A DNA stretch of 64,000 nucleotides, taken from the NCBI GenBank assembly GCA_026225945.1, contig JAMJFZ010001133.1, forward strand, positions 4,174,501 through 4,238,500, given 5' to 3'. Below the pieces are notes generated by a model. It was not told the origin of the DNA. It ran no database searches and was given only the letters and a program-made list of their open reading frames with translations. Of this stretch, positions 1-11,895 are shown piece by piece. The position numbers and the translations under genes are program-made. The stretch comes from Cricetomys ansorgei. Lineage: Eukaryota > Chordata > Mammalia > Rodentia > Nesomyidae. Numbering within the stretch: the stretch's first letter is position 1; each line of letters opens with the position of its first letter.

Positions 1-1358
1 TGTTCTTTCATCATTGCACTTACATGGAATATTTTATGAAGTCATCAAACATATAGATAACCTCAAGCCATCAATGTTTGCTAAATCTGACTTGAATAAA
101 TATAAAATGAATTCTTATGATATATTTTTGTATGAAGTTTCTTATTTTTAAATCTGTCTGTATAATTACAATGATCTTAGGTGAATCAAACTAAATGGAT
201 GTTATTGTTTCATAATGGTAATATGTAATAGTACCGTGAAATTAAAGCAATTATCTAAGGATCACTCCAAACATCATCCTGATGTGCAGTGTAAGATCAG
301 GACCAAGAGCATAGACAAAGACATTATATCTTAAGACATAAAAGTTTAAAATATTAAAAAAAATGATAAATTAAATACTGATTGAAATTACATCCACATT
401 TTGACCATTAAATAAGAAAGGTAAAACAACATGAAGAAGCAGAATGAACTAATATATCTTCTAATTTTAAATATGTGTGTGTGTGTATATATATATGTTT
501 ATGAAAGTGAGTGTGTATGCTTAACGCATTTGACTTCAGCATTTTTGGACTTTTACCAATTTTCTGAGGCTCATCAATATACTCACTAGTCTGTTACCAA
601 TGTGTCATGTCTTATAGTTATTTATAAAGCAGAGGAATCATGTTATCTTTTAATTAAGAAAATAAGTGAAAATTTTAGTATTTAGTCATAGTTCTTAAAG
701 AAAAAAAAGCTTACCGTGATTGTAAAATGTAATCTGAGATTTAATAATACAATTTATTGCAATTATTCATAGTGTAGCAATTGATGATGTACTTTCATGT
801 AAGTTATTATGATAGGTTGAGAAAGAACAATGGGCCTAAAGGAATATTTTTGAAGAAAATAGAACTGCAAACACATTGGCCACATGACATTCTTCTAGAA
901 CAAAGTTTTTAACTTAGATTTGGTCCAGATGTCATGTAACTCACCTGGCAAAGACTTCTTTATACCTGATAATTCAGTGTAGCTATCATATTTCTTCTTA
1001 TAGGGCACGTTTGTATACAATGAGAACAGAATTTGCTCCTTGTCTGAGATTTGACACATCTCAAATAAACTACTTCATTGCAGTGACAGTGCTACAAGGC
1101 CAGAGACATCGAATTTTATGAAGTTGCATAACCTCTTTGCATATCATAATTGGTCCTTTTGGAAACTTTCATGTTATAAACTTTTGAAACTTTACAAGTG
1201 CAAGAGAAAATGTAGAATTACCAATTTTAATATCTAATTAATTTTGTCCCTATTTTTCATGAAACAAAAAGATAAAAAATTACCAAGAATAAGAAATAGA
1301 AGATGGATATTAAGATAATCTGACACAAACATAGTTATAAAAAACCTACCTCTGTAAA
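1..1358. other. Unassigned AT-rich DNA
   Basis: No gene, exon or interspersed repeat is recognisable by eye. The only ordered sequence is a short TG/TA tract at 471-497. Confidence 0.6.
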
Positions 1359-1399
1359 ACACACACACACACGTGCACTCACATGTGTGTGTGTGTGTG
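1359..1399. repeat. Inverted AC/TG microsatellite pair
   Basis: A run of seven AC units is followed, after about 10 bases, by a run of TG units. The two arms are complementary, so the segment could fold into a hairpin with a short loop. Confidence 0.85.
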
Positions 1400-1420
1400 A
1401 TAATACTTAAATTCCAATTA

Positions 1421-1532
1421 TTTTGTTGAGAAAGGATTTCTTTGTATAGTCCTGGCTATCCTGGAATTTGCTTTGTAGACTAGGCTTGCCTCAAACTCAG
1501 AAAATCACATGCCTCTTCTTCCTGGGTGCTGG
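1421..1532 (-). mobile_element. Old B1 SINE, antisense
   Basis: Reads as a diverged reverse-complement B1: a GAGAAAGGATTTC-like segment, then CCTGGCTATCCTGGAA, then TGTAGACTAGGC, ending in a CTGGGTGCTGG remnant of the left end. It carries many substitutions and lacks the TGTAACTC variant of the younger B1 copies here, so it is probably older. Confidence 0.75.
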
Positions 1533-2595
<1,063 letters not shown>

Positions 2596-4149
2596 TGAGA
2601 TGAAGGTGCCAACAGAATTTGAAAGATTCTGTAATGTGATATGACTGCTGTCAGGTCCATTGCTATCTGAAATTTAATACTCTAGCTACCAACAAAGCTG
2701 GCAGAATTAAGTAATATAGGTGTGAGGCATAGGGCTCTCTGGAGCACCTCATTCTGTGTGTGAATGCTTTGCTCAGAGATGTGTTGTGCTGTTTAACCTT
2801 CTAGTTACAAACAAATAACACACATCTTCTCATAAGAACATCCATCATGCTGTATTTTATTAGTGAATCCCTAGAACAGACATCATTTTCTCTTTATCAT
2901 AGTATCACAGGGAGTGTGGTTATTACAGTAAAGAAAACATGGTACTTGAGTTCTGGAAACAGGACAGCAATTTTCTGTAGAAAAGCTGAGAGAATATTTG
3001 GTTCTTCATCTGAAGGGCTTTAATGCTCCTCTTAACTAACTTTAGCCCTGTTGGGATTATTGTGATTATTAATGTTTAGATACAATTTTAAAAGCAAATT
3101 ATATTTAAAATTCTGTAATAGGAGAAAGGATTTAAATGAGGCAATGTTAAAAGAAAATGCTATGAAGAAAAATTAGTAAAAACATAAAAATGAGACATCA
3201 TTTGAGATGGAATCCAGTGTCTAATAATTGGAAGAATAAACATGCAGAAATAACTTAAGCAGAAAATGGGATAACTATGTATGGGGAATGGCTTCTTCAT
3301 GTTTGGTTAATGAAACAATAACCTTGAGAACAATTATTATTTCAATCAACTATAAAAATTATGTTTCTATTTACTGATTGTTGACTTTTTTATAACTATA
3401 AATAGTACTTATATGCCTAATAATATTCAATATCATTAACATTCAGCCCAGAGAAACACATCCCTATCTGAACAAACACTCACTAAGTGGAATTCATACC
3501 AGTATCTGTCTCCAGAGCACCAAATCTGCTTGCATCTCTTTTGCTAAATTTACCAAACGAGGGTACCATCTATAAACTACAAAAAAATTAACATGAATTT
3601 AGTTGCTAAGCAGACTCTTTTCACTTCTTACCTTCTCATTATTCTACCAGATTATTTCCATTTAATTTTATGTTTTATTGTGCTTTTCTCTATAGCTTAA
3701 ATTTAAAATTATATCTAAAATTTATCAAGAGATAATCAGAATTTCTAAATCTTTTCTGTCTATTGGGTAGTAACCTTTTAATTGCTTCACATACTTTTTT
3801 TTCAGAAATCATACATATCTTTTACCTGTTCTTTATTGAGTAAATCACCAACAGTGACTTTTTTTTCCCCCCAATCACTAGTATTCTCTGAGGTTTTTAC
3901 TTTTATAAATATAAATGTGCTCTTACTTTATATTATACATTATCTTTATAAAATATAGACATTCCATCAAATACATTGCTATTACAAAATGTGTGATTAT
4001 ATGAGAATCCTGAACATAAATAAATAAATAAAATATTAAATAAAATTAAAGAGACTGGGAATAAAGGTTAAGGATTTGTAATCCTTATACATATTTTATA
4101 TATAATTAGGTTATCAGTTCCAGAAGGACACAAGGAAGGGTTCAGGAAT

Positions 4150-4152
<3 letters not shown>
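2596..4152. other. Unassigned AT-rich DNA
   Basis: I see no repeat family or gene. A short TAAA-rich stretch lies near 4018-4032. Confidence 0.55.
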
Positions 4153-4198
<46 letters not shown>

Positions 4199-4246
4199 TA
4201 ATATATATAATATATATATAATATAAATATATATATATATATATAA
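4153..4246. repeat. (AT)n tract with AATATAT interruptions
   Basis: About 19 perfect AT units are followed by periodic AATATATAT blocks. It is self-complementary and likely polymorphic in length. Confidence 0.95.
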
Positions 4247-4269
4247 TTAGTTTATACTGTTGTGTAAGA

Positions 4270-4650
4270 ATGACTACATAGGCTCATATGGTTGATGACT
4301 TAATCTCCAGTGGGTGGAGCTGTTTAGGAGTGATTGGGAAGTGTGGAACTATTGGTAGGGGTGTGGCACTGGCTTGGGCTTTAATATTACAAGACCCCAC
4401 ACCCACATCAGTTAACTTTCTTTGCCTCCTATTTATGATAAGGATGTGAACTCTCAGCTAGTGCTCCAGCACCATGAATGCCTGCCACTCTGCCTGCTAC
4501 CAGGCTCCCCACTTTGATGGTAATTAACTCTAACCCTCTGGAAGTATGAGCCCCAAATTGATGTTTACTTTTGTAAATAGCCTAGGTCATGTTTTTTTTT
4601 TGTTGTTGTTTTTTTTTAATCACAGCTATAAAAATTAAACTAAGATATTG
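4270..4650 (+). mobile_element. 3' end of an old rodent L1 (Lx-like), sense
   Basis: The order of blocks matches a very common rodent repeat that I recall as an L1-type 3' end: GGTGGAGCTGTTTAGGAGTG, then GGTGTGGCACTGG, then CAGCTAGTGCTCCAGCACCATG, then AACTCTAACCCTCTGGAAG, a TAGGTCATG segment, and a terminal CACAGCTATAAAAATTAAAC ending like the consensus CTAAGACA. The family name is from memory. It is 5'-truncated and has no coding part. Confidence 0.65.
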
Positions 4651-5789
4651 TTTCCATATTTGGACAATGAGATAACTTCATAAATTCACAAAACTGATTT
4701 TTTTCCTAATTGGAAAAAGTTTGTGAAATCCAACAGAACCATATTGTAGAAAAATAAAGAAAAAAAAATACTTAAGAAATCTTTTTACCTTGTTAAAGAA
4801 AACTCACAAAATTCTGATGATGGAGGTTTTATTCTCACAAGTCAGAGATGCCAGAAAGAAGGAAACATTTTTTTTTACTGTTTAAATTATTAGGAAATAA
4901 ATCACAAAATGAATTTCTAATTCAGTTTTCTAGCTGAGGTGAGAACATACAATAGAAATGAAATGAAAGACCCATATTCTTAGGTAAAAAGAAGTAAATG
5001 GGCTGCTTTTGGACAGATGCTGCTGAATGAACTCTGGAGAAAAAAAATCCTCCAGATAGGAAGGAAATGGTGAAGAAGGCATTTCCAGAAGAAGGGAGGA
5101 ACAATGGATAGTGCAGGCACACACTGGTCCAGGGGAAGCTGTGGGAGTTGAAGCCCAGCTGGAGCATTGATTGATTACATTCAGCTTGGTAAAAGGACTA
5201 TTTTGACATCATTATGATAGATAATGACAAAATACTAATTCTCATGTACTAATAGGTACAAAATGCAGGGTGCAAAACATATAGAACTAAAAAGAAAAAA
5301 ATATGTAGTTTTCAAATTTATTTTAGTTGAATTTAAAGATATGTCTTTCAACAACAGGTGGATAAGCTAAACAGAAAATAATCATGAAAAGAGAATTAAA
5401 CTGTGTCAACTGGAATAGCTGGAATTGACAAAACAGTTGTTCTGAAGATGTGAAAGTTTATTAAGTTTTTAAGTTACTATGTAATTTTTATCAAGATAAT
5501 ATATTGACCATATTCTATGCTATAAAAGAAAGCTGACCAACTTTGAAGTTGTTAAAATAACAAAATATCCCTCTGGTTACAATACAACAATTAAAGATAA
5601 AGAAGAAATATATTTTAAAGAGAGCAAGTAGGGATATCTGAGAGGCTTTTGAGAGAGGCACAGAAAGGGGGTGAATGATGAGATTATATTTTAATAGCAA
5701 AAACTAAAAGAAATCATATTTAAAAATAAAGAATGATATGACTAGAAGATAATCATAAGGCTTCTGTAAGATGCTTATTTTGTTATGGA
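4651..5789. other. Unassigned AT-rich DNA
   Basis: No recognisable repeat. An 81-codon antisense frame at 4922-5167 shows no domain and no similarity that I recognise. Confidence 0.55.
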
Positions 5790-5971
5790 ACATGTTGTGC
5801 AGTGGTTTAAGCCTCAGACCTGAGTTCTATCCTTGAAAACTATCTCAAAGTGAAAGATGGCACCTATTTCACAAATTTTTCCTCCTACCACAAGTGCAGA
5901 TTGGCTAAAAACCCTGCTCCCTCACCTACACAGACACATAACACACATTAAGCACACACACAAGCACAGAA
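5790..5971 (+). mobile_element. B3-type tRNA-derived SINE, sense
   Basis: A degraded tRNA-like head (GCAGTGGTTTAAGCCTCAGACC, A-box region) leads into the B3-style body and a CA-rich tail (5937-5968). The tail abuts the 3' end of the antisense L1 that follows. Confidence 0.65.
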
Positions 5972-6515
5972 GTATTTATTTTTATTCCTCTCTCATACAA
6001 TATATCCCAACCCATTTCCCTTCCCTCCATTCAGCCCACTACCTCTTCTCCACTTCCTTTTTCCCCCAGTTCCATTCTCACTGTTGTTCCTTTAAGGAAG
6101 GAGCAGATCTCTCAAGGACATCAGCTGTACATGGTACAATATGCAATAAGGCATGGCGCCCTCATATTAAAGCAGGAAATAGCAGCCAAGTAGGAAGAAA
6201 AGGGTCCTAAGCAGAGGGAAAGGGCCAGAAGCACACCCACTGCTACTGTTCCATAAAAATACCATGCTAACAACAAAAGCATATATACAGGGAACTTAGA
6301 GCAGAACCACTCAGGCAACATGATTGCCACCTCAGTCTCTGTGAGCCCCTATGAGTCATGCTTATTTGATCTGTTGGTCATGTTCTCCTGATGACCTGAC
6401 CCCTCTGGTTCTTATCATCATTTTTCCCCCTCATCTGTGGAGCTCTCTGATCTCCAGTGGGAAGGATCCGATGGAGATCTCTAATGTGGACTGTCTGCAC
6501 CTAATGTTTGGAAGG
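5972..6515 (-). mobile_element. L1 3' UTR and distal end, antisense
   Basis: Begins with TATTTATTTTTATTCCTCTC and a pyrimidine-rich segment, the reverse complement of the L1 G-rich 3' UTR tract. It continues through AGAAAAGGGTCCTAAGCAG, CCATAAAAATACCATGCTAAC, CTCAGTCTCTGTGAGCCCCT and GATCCGATGGAGATCTCTAA, all landmarks of rodent L1 3' UTR read backwards. It is 5'-truncated. The 117-codon frame overlapping its start is not a gene. Confidence 0.85.
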
Positions 6516-6617
6516 CACATGAGTTTTTTAATGAGAAATAACATATACAGAATAAATTCTAATGCTTTTCTCTTATACTTTAATAAGTCACTTTAACAAA
6601 TATTGCTTGAGTGGATA

Positions 6618-6760
6618 ACATGGCATTGTGGCACACTCGTGTAGTTCAAGCATCCAGAATGCTGAGACAGGATGATTGCAAATTCAACACAAACCTGAGA
6701 CAAATATCTTGTGCCATAAATAAACAAACAAACAAACAAACAAACAAACAAATAAATAAT
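6618..6760 (+). mobile_element. Old B1-like SINE with (AAAC)n tail, sense
   Basis: Diverged B1-type order: TGGCATTGTGGCACACTCGT, then AGCATCCAGAATGCTGAGAC, then CAAATTCAACACAAACCTGA. It ends in about nine AAAC units grading into AAAT. Confidence 0.7.
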
Positions 6761-7049
6761 TTATAAATGAAATTGATCAATTAGACTTTTCATTTTTGTA
6801 TATAGCATTAACATATATTTGCTTTGGGGATTAGGAAATGATGTCTGGAAAGACATGATAATGCGTACTGCTATTGGAAACTGCAACTAACTTTGTTGAG
6901 TTTACTAGAGATGGCAAACCAAACATATATATATGAAAAACATGCCTAGAAAACCAGCACTGAGCAATATCCTGGGACTCGTGATCACTTTTCCTCATTT
7001 CCAGGTGTGTTCCTCAGGAACTTATTTCCCAATTTGTCTCTTTATAAAG
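6761..7049. other. Unassigned DNA
   Basis: Nothing recognisable. Confidence 0.55.
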
Positions 7050-7258
7050 AAAAAATATTTCATGTATATGTGTATTTTGTCAGCATGTGTGCATATGCAA
7101 CACATGGATGCTGCCCCCATAGAAGTGAGAAGGGGCCAGCAGATCCCATGAAACTGATGTTATGGAAGGTTATGAACCATCATGAGTGGCAAGTACTAAA
7201 TCTCTTCTTCTGTAATAGCAACTGATGCTCTCAATTGCTAAGAAATCTCTTCCTCCCC
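7050..7258 (-). mobile_element. B2/B3 SINE, antisense
   Basis: Reverse-complement B2/B3 order: ATGTATATGTGTATTTTGTC, then ATAGAAGTGAGAAGGGGCCA, GATCCCATGAAACTG and TATGAACCATCATG, ending with a remnant of the tRNA-like head. Two overlapping 72-codon frames across it are incidental. Confidence 0.65.
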
Positions 7259-8196
7259 ATCAATGTAATTCTATTTCACATTACATTCCATGCTAACATC
7301 TTCTTTCTTCAAAGAACTCCACATGCCATAACTGATACTAAGAAGAGGTTCTTATAAATAAACAAATATATACAAATATTTATAGTATATATAATTTATA
7401 TATCCATATTATATTTATATATTTTATAATATATTATATAATATATAAATATGTCATATATATTTATGTAATTTGTAAACAATTATAAATAAAAATTTAA
7501 GCTTTGGAGATTAATTTATCCATCAATTTGTTGGAGAGAGGACTTGGATTATGGAACACCAATAGATACTGAAGTGGGTTAGCTGTTCATGCTGAAGAAT
7601 TCACAATGTTGACTAAGAGAAATTTCATGAAAGGAATAGCCCAGATGTTTAAAATCCATTTTTTGATACTACTCTTACAAAGACATTGGTTGAAAACACA
7701 AGAAGATTATAGATGCAGAGAAGTCTCTGCAAGTATGCACATCTCGGCAATGAAATTTAACGATTAGTATCTGTCTCATGCTAGATACTCTCATTGTTTT
7801 TGACAAGCAGAATTTGAAAAATATGTAGCAATTACATTATAGGGAAGTAATATAGGAAAGAAACAGAAGAGTGACAGTCTAGTGTAAAAGAATCTCTGAT
7901 GTGATCATGGAGGCAGTATTCTCCTTTGCTTTTTTAGATGCTGCTGCCATATAGTCTGTGTTCATTGAACTAATAGATGAACAATATTGTGAAATTACTG
8001 ATAATCACTTAAGGTCTAGATGTAATTAGTAAGACAAATGATACACTGTTATATATATCAGAATGTCCCTTTAAAGCTTTTATGAACATGAGACAGACAA
8101 GTTTTCAGATGTGAAACCTGAAAGTATTTTAGTGGCTTCCAAACCATAAATCCTGGTATACATAGTTTTTAATGCTATGCTCCATAGTTTCCCCTT
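7259..8196. other. Unassigned DNA with an AT-rich core
   Basis: A TATA-rich low-complexity stretch occupies about 7358-7472. The remainder shows no recognisable repeat or gene. Confidence 0.55.
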
Positions 8197-8420
8197 TTTT
8201 GCTTTTTAAGATAGGATTTCATGAAGCCTATGCTGCCCTTGAACTCACCATGTAGCCAATGACAACCTTGAACTCCTGATCTTTCTGTGCTCCATTTCTG
8301 AGGGCTGGGATTGAAAATATGCACCAATATATCATGTTTATGTGCTGCTGGGGCCCAAACTTGGGGCCAATTCATGCTATGAAAGCCTTCTCCTAACTAA
8401 GCTACATCTTCTGCTCTCTG
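8197..8420 (-). mobile_element. B4-type composite SINE (B1 plus ID-like), antisense
   Basis: A B1-like half (AAGATAGGATTTCATGAAGC, CTTGAACTCACCATGTAGCC, GAGGGCTGGGATTGAAAATA) is followed by the ID/tRNA-like half (TGTGCTGCTGGGGCCCAAAC, CTATGAAAGCC, CCTAACTAAGCTACATCTTC). This order is typical of B4/RSINE composites in reverse complement. Confidence 0.7.
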
Positions 8421-8509
8421 GACATATAATTTAAATGCAACTCTTTATCATTGCCTTATTGCCATATCTCGCTTATTTGGCACTTGTATGTAATTGTAGA
8501 CAAAGCTGA

Positions 8510-8510
<1 letters not shown>

Positions 8511-8552
<42 letters not shown>

Positions 8553-8603
8553 TATATATAATACATATATTGTATACATATATTATATATATGTATATGT
8601 GTT

Positions 8604-8664
<61 letters not shown>

Positions 8665-8667
8665 TTT
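8511..8667. repeat. Compound (AC)n-(AT)n-(GT)n-(TA)n-T tract
   Basis: An AC run of about 19 units (8512-8548) is followed by AT-rich sequence, a TG/GT run (8597-8616), a long TA run (8617-8655) and poly-T. The AC and GT runs are complementary. The Tyr-Ile-rich frames here are artefacts. Confidence 0.95.
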
Positions 8668-9248
8668 ACAGGAAACAAATACAAGGTGTCTCACAACATC
8701 TGAGAAAGAATACACCCAAACACAAGCACTCACTAGCAAGGAAAATATAGAAGTGTTTTCAATTGTTATGACAAAATGATACATTTCAAAAGAGGCAATA
8801 AATTATACAACTACAGGAAAACTTTGGTTCACATCTTTGACAATTTCATTTTTCAGGCTATGAAACCAAGATGTCTGTCTTCCTAAGCCTTTAATGCAAA
8901 CACTTCTGGAAAGAGTCAAAACCGAAATCCTGGGCTTGAGTCTGGGTATATTTGGGAGTGTTTTTCTCCTCAAAGATCAATTTGTCTGAGGAAGTAATGG
9001 GAGTAAAACAGACACATTTTAGCTTTCATTAGGATATCTAGCTTATAATTTTGTGTTTTGAATTTATAATGTAAAGGTGTTATACCCTTTATCTGTTTTG
9101 ATTATGGGAATAAGTGGTGGTATTAAAAATAATACACATAATTGTTTCGCTGCCTTACCTAGACCTTCAGATTTCATGACTAAAATATCTAATTAACTTC
9201 AAATCTAAACCATCTTTTAAAAATTTTTTCTTACCTTTTTATATCTCT
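8668..9248. other. Unassigned DNA
   Basis: No repeat family or gene recognised. Confidence 0.55.
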
Positions 9249-9249
9249 C

Positions 9250-9296
<47 letters not shown>

Positions 9297-9336
9297 ATCT
9301 ATCGTCCATCTATCGTCTATCATCTATCTTCTATCA
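9249..9336. repeat. (TATC)n tetranucleotide microsatellite
   Basis: About eleven perfect TATC units followed by imperfect units with CATC and CGTC variants. Confidence 0.95.
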
Positions 9337-9367
9337 TCTCTCCTTTTCTCTTCCTTTCTCTCTCTTC

Positions 9368-9431
<64 letters not shown>

Positions 9432-9455
9432 TCCTTTCTTTCCTTTTCTTCCTTT
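9337..9455. repeat. (CTTT)n pure pyrimidine tract
   Basis: All 119 bases are C or T. The core (about 9369-9432) is near-perfect CTTT. The tract is a mirror repeat with capacity for triplex (H-DNA) structure. It directly adjoins the TATC array and lies upstream of a B1-like SINE in the orientation expected for a grown A-rich tail. Confidence 0.95.
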
Positions 9456-9507
9456 ATCTCTGTTTGTCTGTCTTTATTGATTCATAATTGATTGATTTAA
9501 ATATTTT

Positions 9508-9640
9508 AGGTTCAGTCTCACACTATATGGCAGGCTGGCTTGGATGTTCTTGGGTAACCTAAAAATAGTCTTCAACTTCTGGTCTCCCTGTTTCTGTCTC
9601 TGAATTACGGGATTACAGGTATATACCACCATATCCAGTT
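9508..9640 (-). mobile_element. Old B1-like SINE, antisense
   Basis: Diverged reverse-complement B1 pattern: GGTTCAGTCTCACACTATAT, CAGGCTGGCTTGGATGTTC, CTGAATTACGGGATTACAGG, TATACCACCATATCCAG. The pyrimidine microsatellite upstream sits where its A-rich tail would be. Confidence 0.6.
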
Positions 9641-9780
9641 TGTTTCACTCTGATTCAATTGGGATTAAAGTTCTGTGCTCATTATATAACCCCGAATTGA
9701 AAGCCCAGACCTACTTCTAAATTGACTGCTTGTTTTAGAACCCTAGTGGGATTAAAGGTGTGTGCTATGTTGTCTTAACC
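9641..9780 (-). repeat. Possible further B1 left-arm remnants
   Basis: GGGATTAAAG motifs followed by TG-rich sequence recur at 9661 and 9748, resembling the reverse-complement start of B1. The intervening sequence is too diverged to assign. It could be one composite SINE or chance similarity. Confidence 0.35.
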
Positions 9781-10093
9781 ACAAAAATCCCTTTCAAGCA
9801 GCTTTAGCACAGAGGATAGGATTAGGCTAACTAACATTCTTTCTGCATTACAACCAGATCACACAGGCCTTTCCATGTGATCCTTTCCCAGATCATCCTT
9901 GTTGCTGGATTAAAGGATTAAATTAAATCTTCCTCTACATATAATTATATATTTACATTTCATTTTCATCTTTCATAACAACCACCTTTGTTTAATTTCA
10001 AAATACTGAATTAATTCCCTTCTCTACTGTTAGTTATTGTACTATGTTTTGGTTGCATTTTAATGTAACATTTTTTTTTCCGAGCACAACATT

Positions 10094-10126
<33 letters not shown>

Positions 10127-10137
10127 CAGAGAGACAG
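10094..10137. repeat. (TG)n(GA)n microsatellite
   Basis: About ten TG units run into GA units with ACAGAGAG variants. Confidence 0.95.
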
Positions 10138-10299
10138 CCTGCACTGCCATCCTAAGTATACATTAATTAGTTTACTTGACACTCCCTTCTCCCTCCTCCT
10201 GTGTGCTGCCTTCCCTCTGACTTTTACTTCTGCCATGCTATGATTCTTTAGCTAGCATCTTACCTTTTTTACAAGATTGCGTATCATGGTTATCATAGG

Positions 10300-11060
10300 A
10301 CTTAAGTGAACATTTCATATGGCAACTGGGTTTTTAAACTTAGTTTATGAGATTTCTAGGAAATCTGAATCTTCTTTCTCTGAAATGTTTCATACTCTAC
10401 TTCTTTTTTTCTCACTGCTTCCAGGATCATCTCCTTGTCTGAAGTTAGTGGTTGGTTATACATACCGAGTAGACTTTGTTTTGTGTTGAATCTGACTGGA
10501 AATCTTTCATCTTCCTGTGGCTGTATATTTACATGCTTTGTAAAATGAGAGCTTCTGCTACTTCCCTCAACAGTCTAAGCCTTCTGTCTCTCACATCTTA
10601 GTCTACCACTCACCAAAAATTTGTGCCTTTTTTTGTTTTGTTCCATAAATCCCAAAGATGCCTTTACTAGTTTTTACTTTTTGTCTTCTACTCATATATT
10701 CTCAATATTCTGTCCGAATTTCTTACGATCTTTTTTAAGTCAGTTCTGCTGTTGATGGTTAACATTGAGTTTCCCTTCGTTTAATACATTTTCAGCTCAG
10801 AAATTTCATGCTTTTGCTACTATTGTCTTGAATGTAGTGAACAATCCTATATGTTCATGAATTTTGCTCTGCTTCCTAAAATTCTTTTCAGTTCCTTTTT
10901 GGGAATTCTGCTCTACCATTTGGGAGAAGTTGGCACTGACATTTTCTTGTGTTCTCCTAGTGATCTTATGCCCCTGTGTTTCCATCCATCCTCTTCCCTT
11001 GCCTGTATTGGTGTTTATATATGGAGTAAAAACCTTTTGCAGATTTTACAGAGATTTGCA
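10300..11060 (-). mobile_element. L1/HAL1 ORF1-like fossil, antisense
   Basis: Read in reverse complement, the order resembles mammalian L1 or HAL1 ORF1 nucleotide sequence: an AACAGCAGAACTGAC block, TTGGGATTTATGGAACAAA, AGTAGCAGAAGCTCTC, AGTCTACTCGGTATGTATAA, and GATCCTGGAAGCAGTGAGAA followed by a poly-A-rich lysine/arginine-codon segment. The frame is broken many times, so it is a decayed copy with no product. The plus-strand 105-codon frame at 10851-11168 runs opposite to it and is not supported. Confidence 0.55.
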
Positions 11061-11762
11061 CTAAGAGATTCTGCTCATGGTAGGGGTGGTAGTGGTGAGG
11101 AGCTCAGCAGAAGAATATTCAATTTGGAAGCTGTGTTTCAGATACTAGTGAAAGCAACAAGTTTGTAGAATTATTGTAACTATTATCAGCTGGGTCAGGT
11201 CATTATTAATTTAAAATGGAAGGTTGGTGGCATAACTGGAAGTCTGAATCAGTGGCAAATACTGTAGTGGCCTTTGGTGGTGATTACTGTTAAACTGTAT
11301 TATATAAACTGTGCACAACTTACTTTTGTCTACTTGAAGAAAATATGTATGATTGGATGACACTTGGTACATGATACAGATAATGGGCACCATGCCACCA
11401 GTATCTCAATAGGTGCCCATGACACAGGTGATGTCTAAGCTCCAGAATGCATGAAGACACTGAAGTGACAGAGTTGTGATGGTGAGGATACTGATGCTCC
11501 ATTTTCAGCAACCATCCTGCCTTGTTAATAGCATAATTTGAAATAAAGATACTTATGAATCACCTGAGTTTTCTGAGGGAGTTGAGATGGTAACCCTTCA
11601 GGTGCTATGTTGGTAATCCCCTGTGGCATCCTGATGATGGAGTCATGCTGAAAACCTAAACATGGGAATCAATATTTCAAGGTAAACAGTTCCAAGGGTC
11701 AGAGTAGGCTCAGTGTTCATGACAAATGAATAATACAAAGCAAAGCAGTAGCTTAGATAATG
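11061..11762. other. Unassigned DNA
   Basis: Somewhat less AT-rich than its surroundings and not matched to any repeat I know. A single AATAAAG lies near 11541. Frames on the minus strand of 60-63 codons show no domain. Confidence 0.5.
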
Positions 11763-11828
11763 TTCTCTCTCTCTCTCTCTCTCTCCCTCTGTGTGTGTGT
11801 GTGTGTGTATGTGTGTGTGTGTGTGTGA
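11763..11828. repeat. (TC)n(TG)n microsatellite
   Basis: About twelve TC units with one CCCT interruption, followed by TG units interrupted by TATG. It grades into the B3 remnant downstream, whose tail it probably represents. Confidence 0.9.
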
Positions 11829-11895
11829 GTGAGTATGCTAGTGGACATAGATGCATGTGGAGGTCAGAGGACAATGTTGGGTGATAATTCATTGT
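11829..11895 (-). mobile_element. B3 SINE 3' fragment, antisense
   Basis: GTGGAGGTCAGAGGACAATG is a characteristic reverse-complement B3 segment lying next to a TG-rich tail. The body beyond about 11895 is missing or unrecognisable. Confidence 0.6.

Noticed and set aside
5857..6210. 117-codon plus-strand frame
   Set aside because: It spans the CA tail of a B3 SINE and the start of an antisense L1 3' UTR; no domain and no independent support.
8473..8784. 103-codon frame with Tyr-Ile and Cys-Val repeats
   Set aside because: Produced by TA and AC dinucleotide repeats. The same applies to the frames at 2427-2660 and 18271-18547.
9249..9455. Regular repeats suggestive of a CRISPR-like array
   Set aside because: They are tetranucleotide microsatellites without unique spacers, in a mammalian genome.
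10851..11168. 105-codon plus-strand frame with a hydrophobic start
   Set aside because: Most of it runs opposite to an L1/HAL1 ORF1-like fossil. Hydrophobic frames are expected opposite A-rich sequence.
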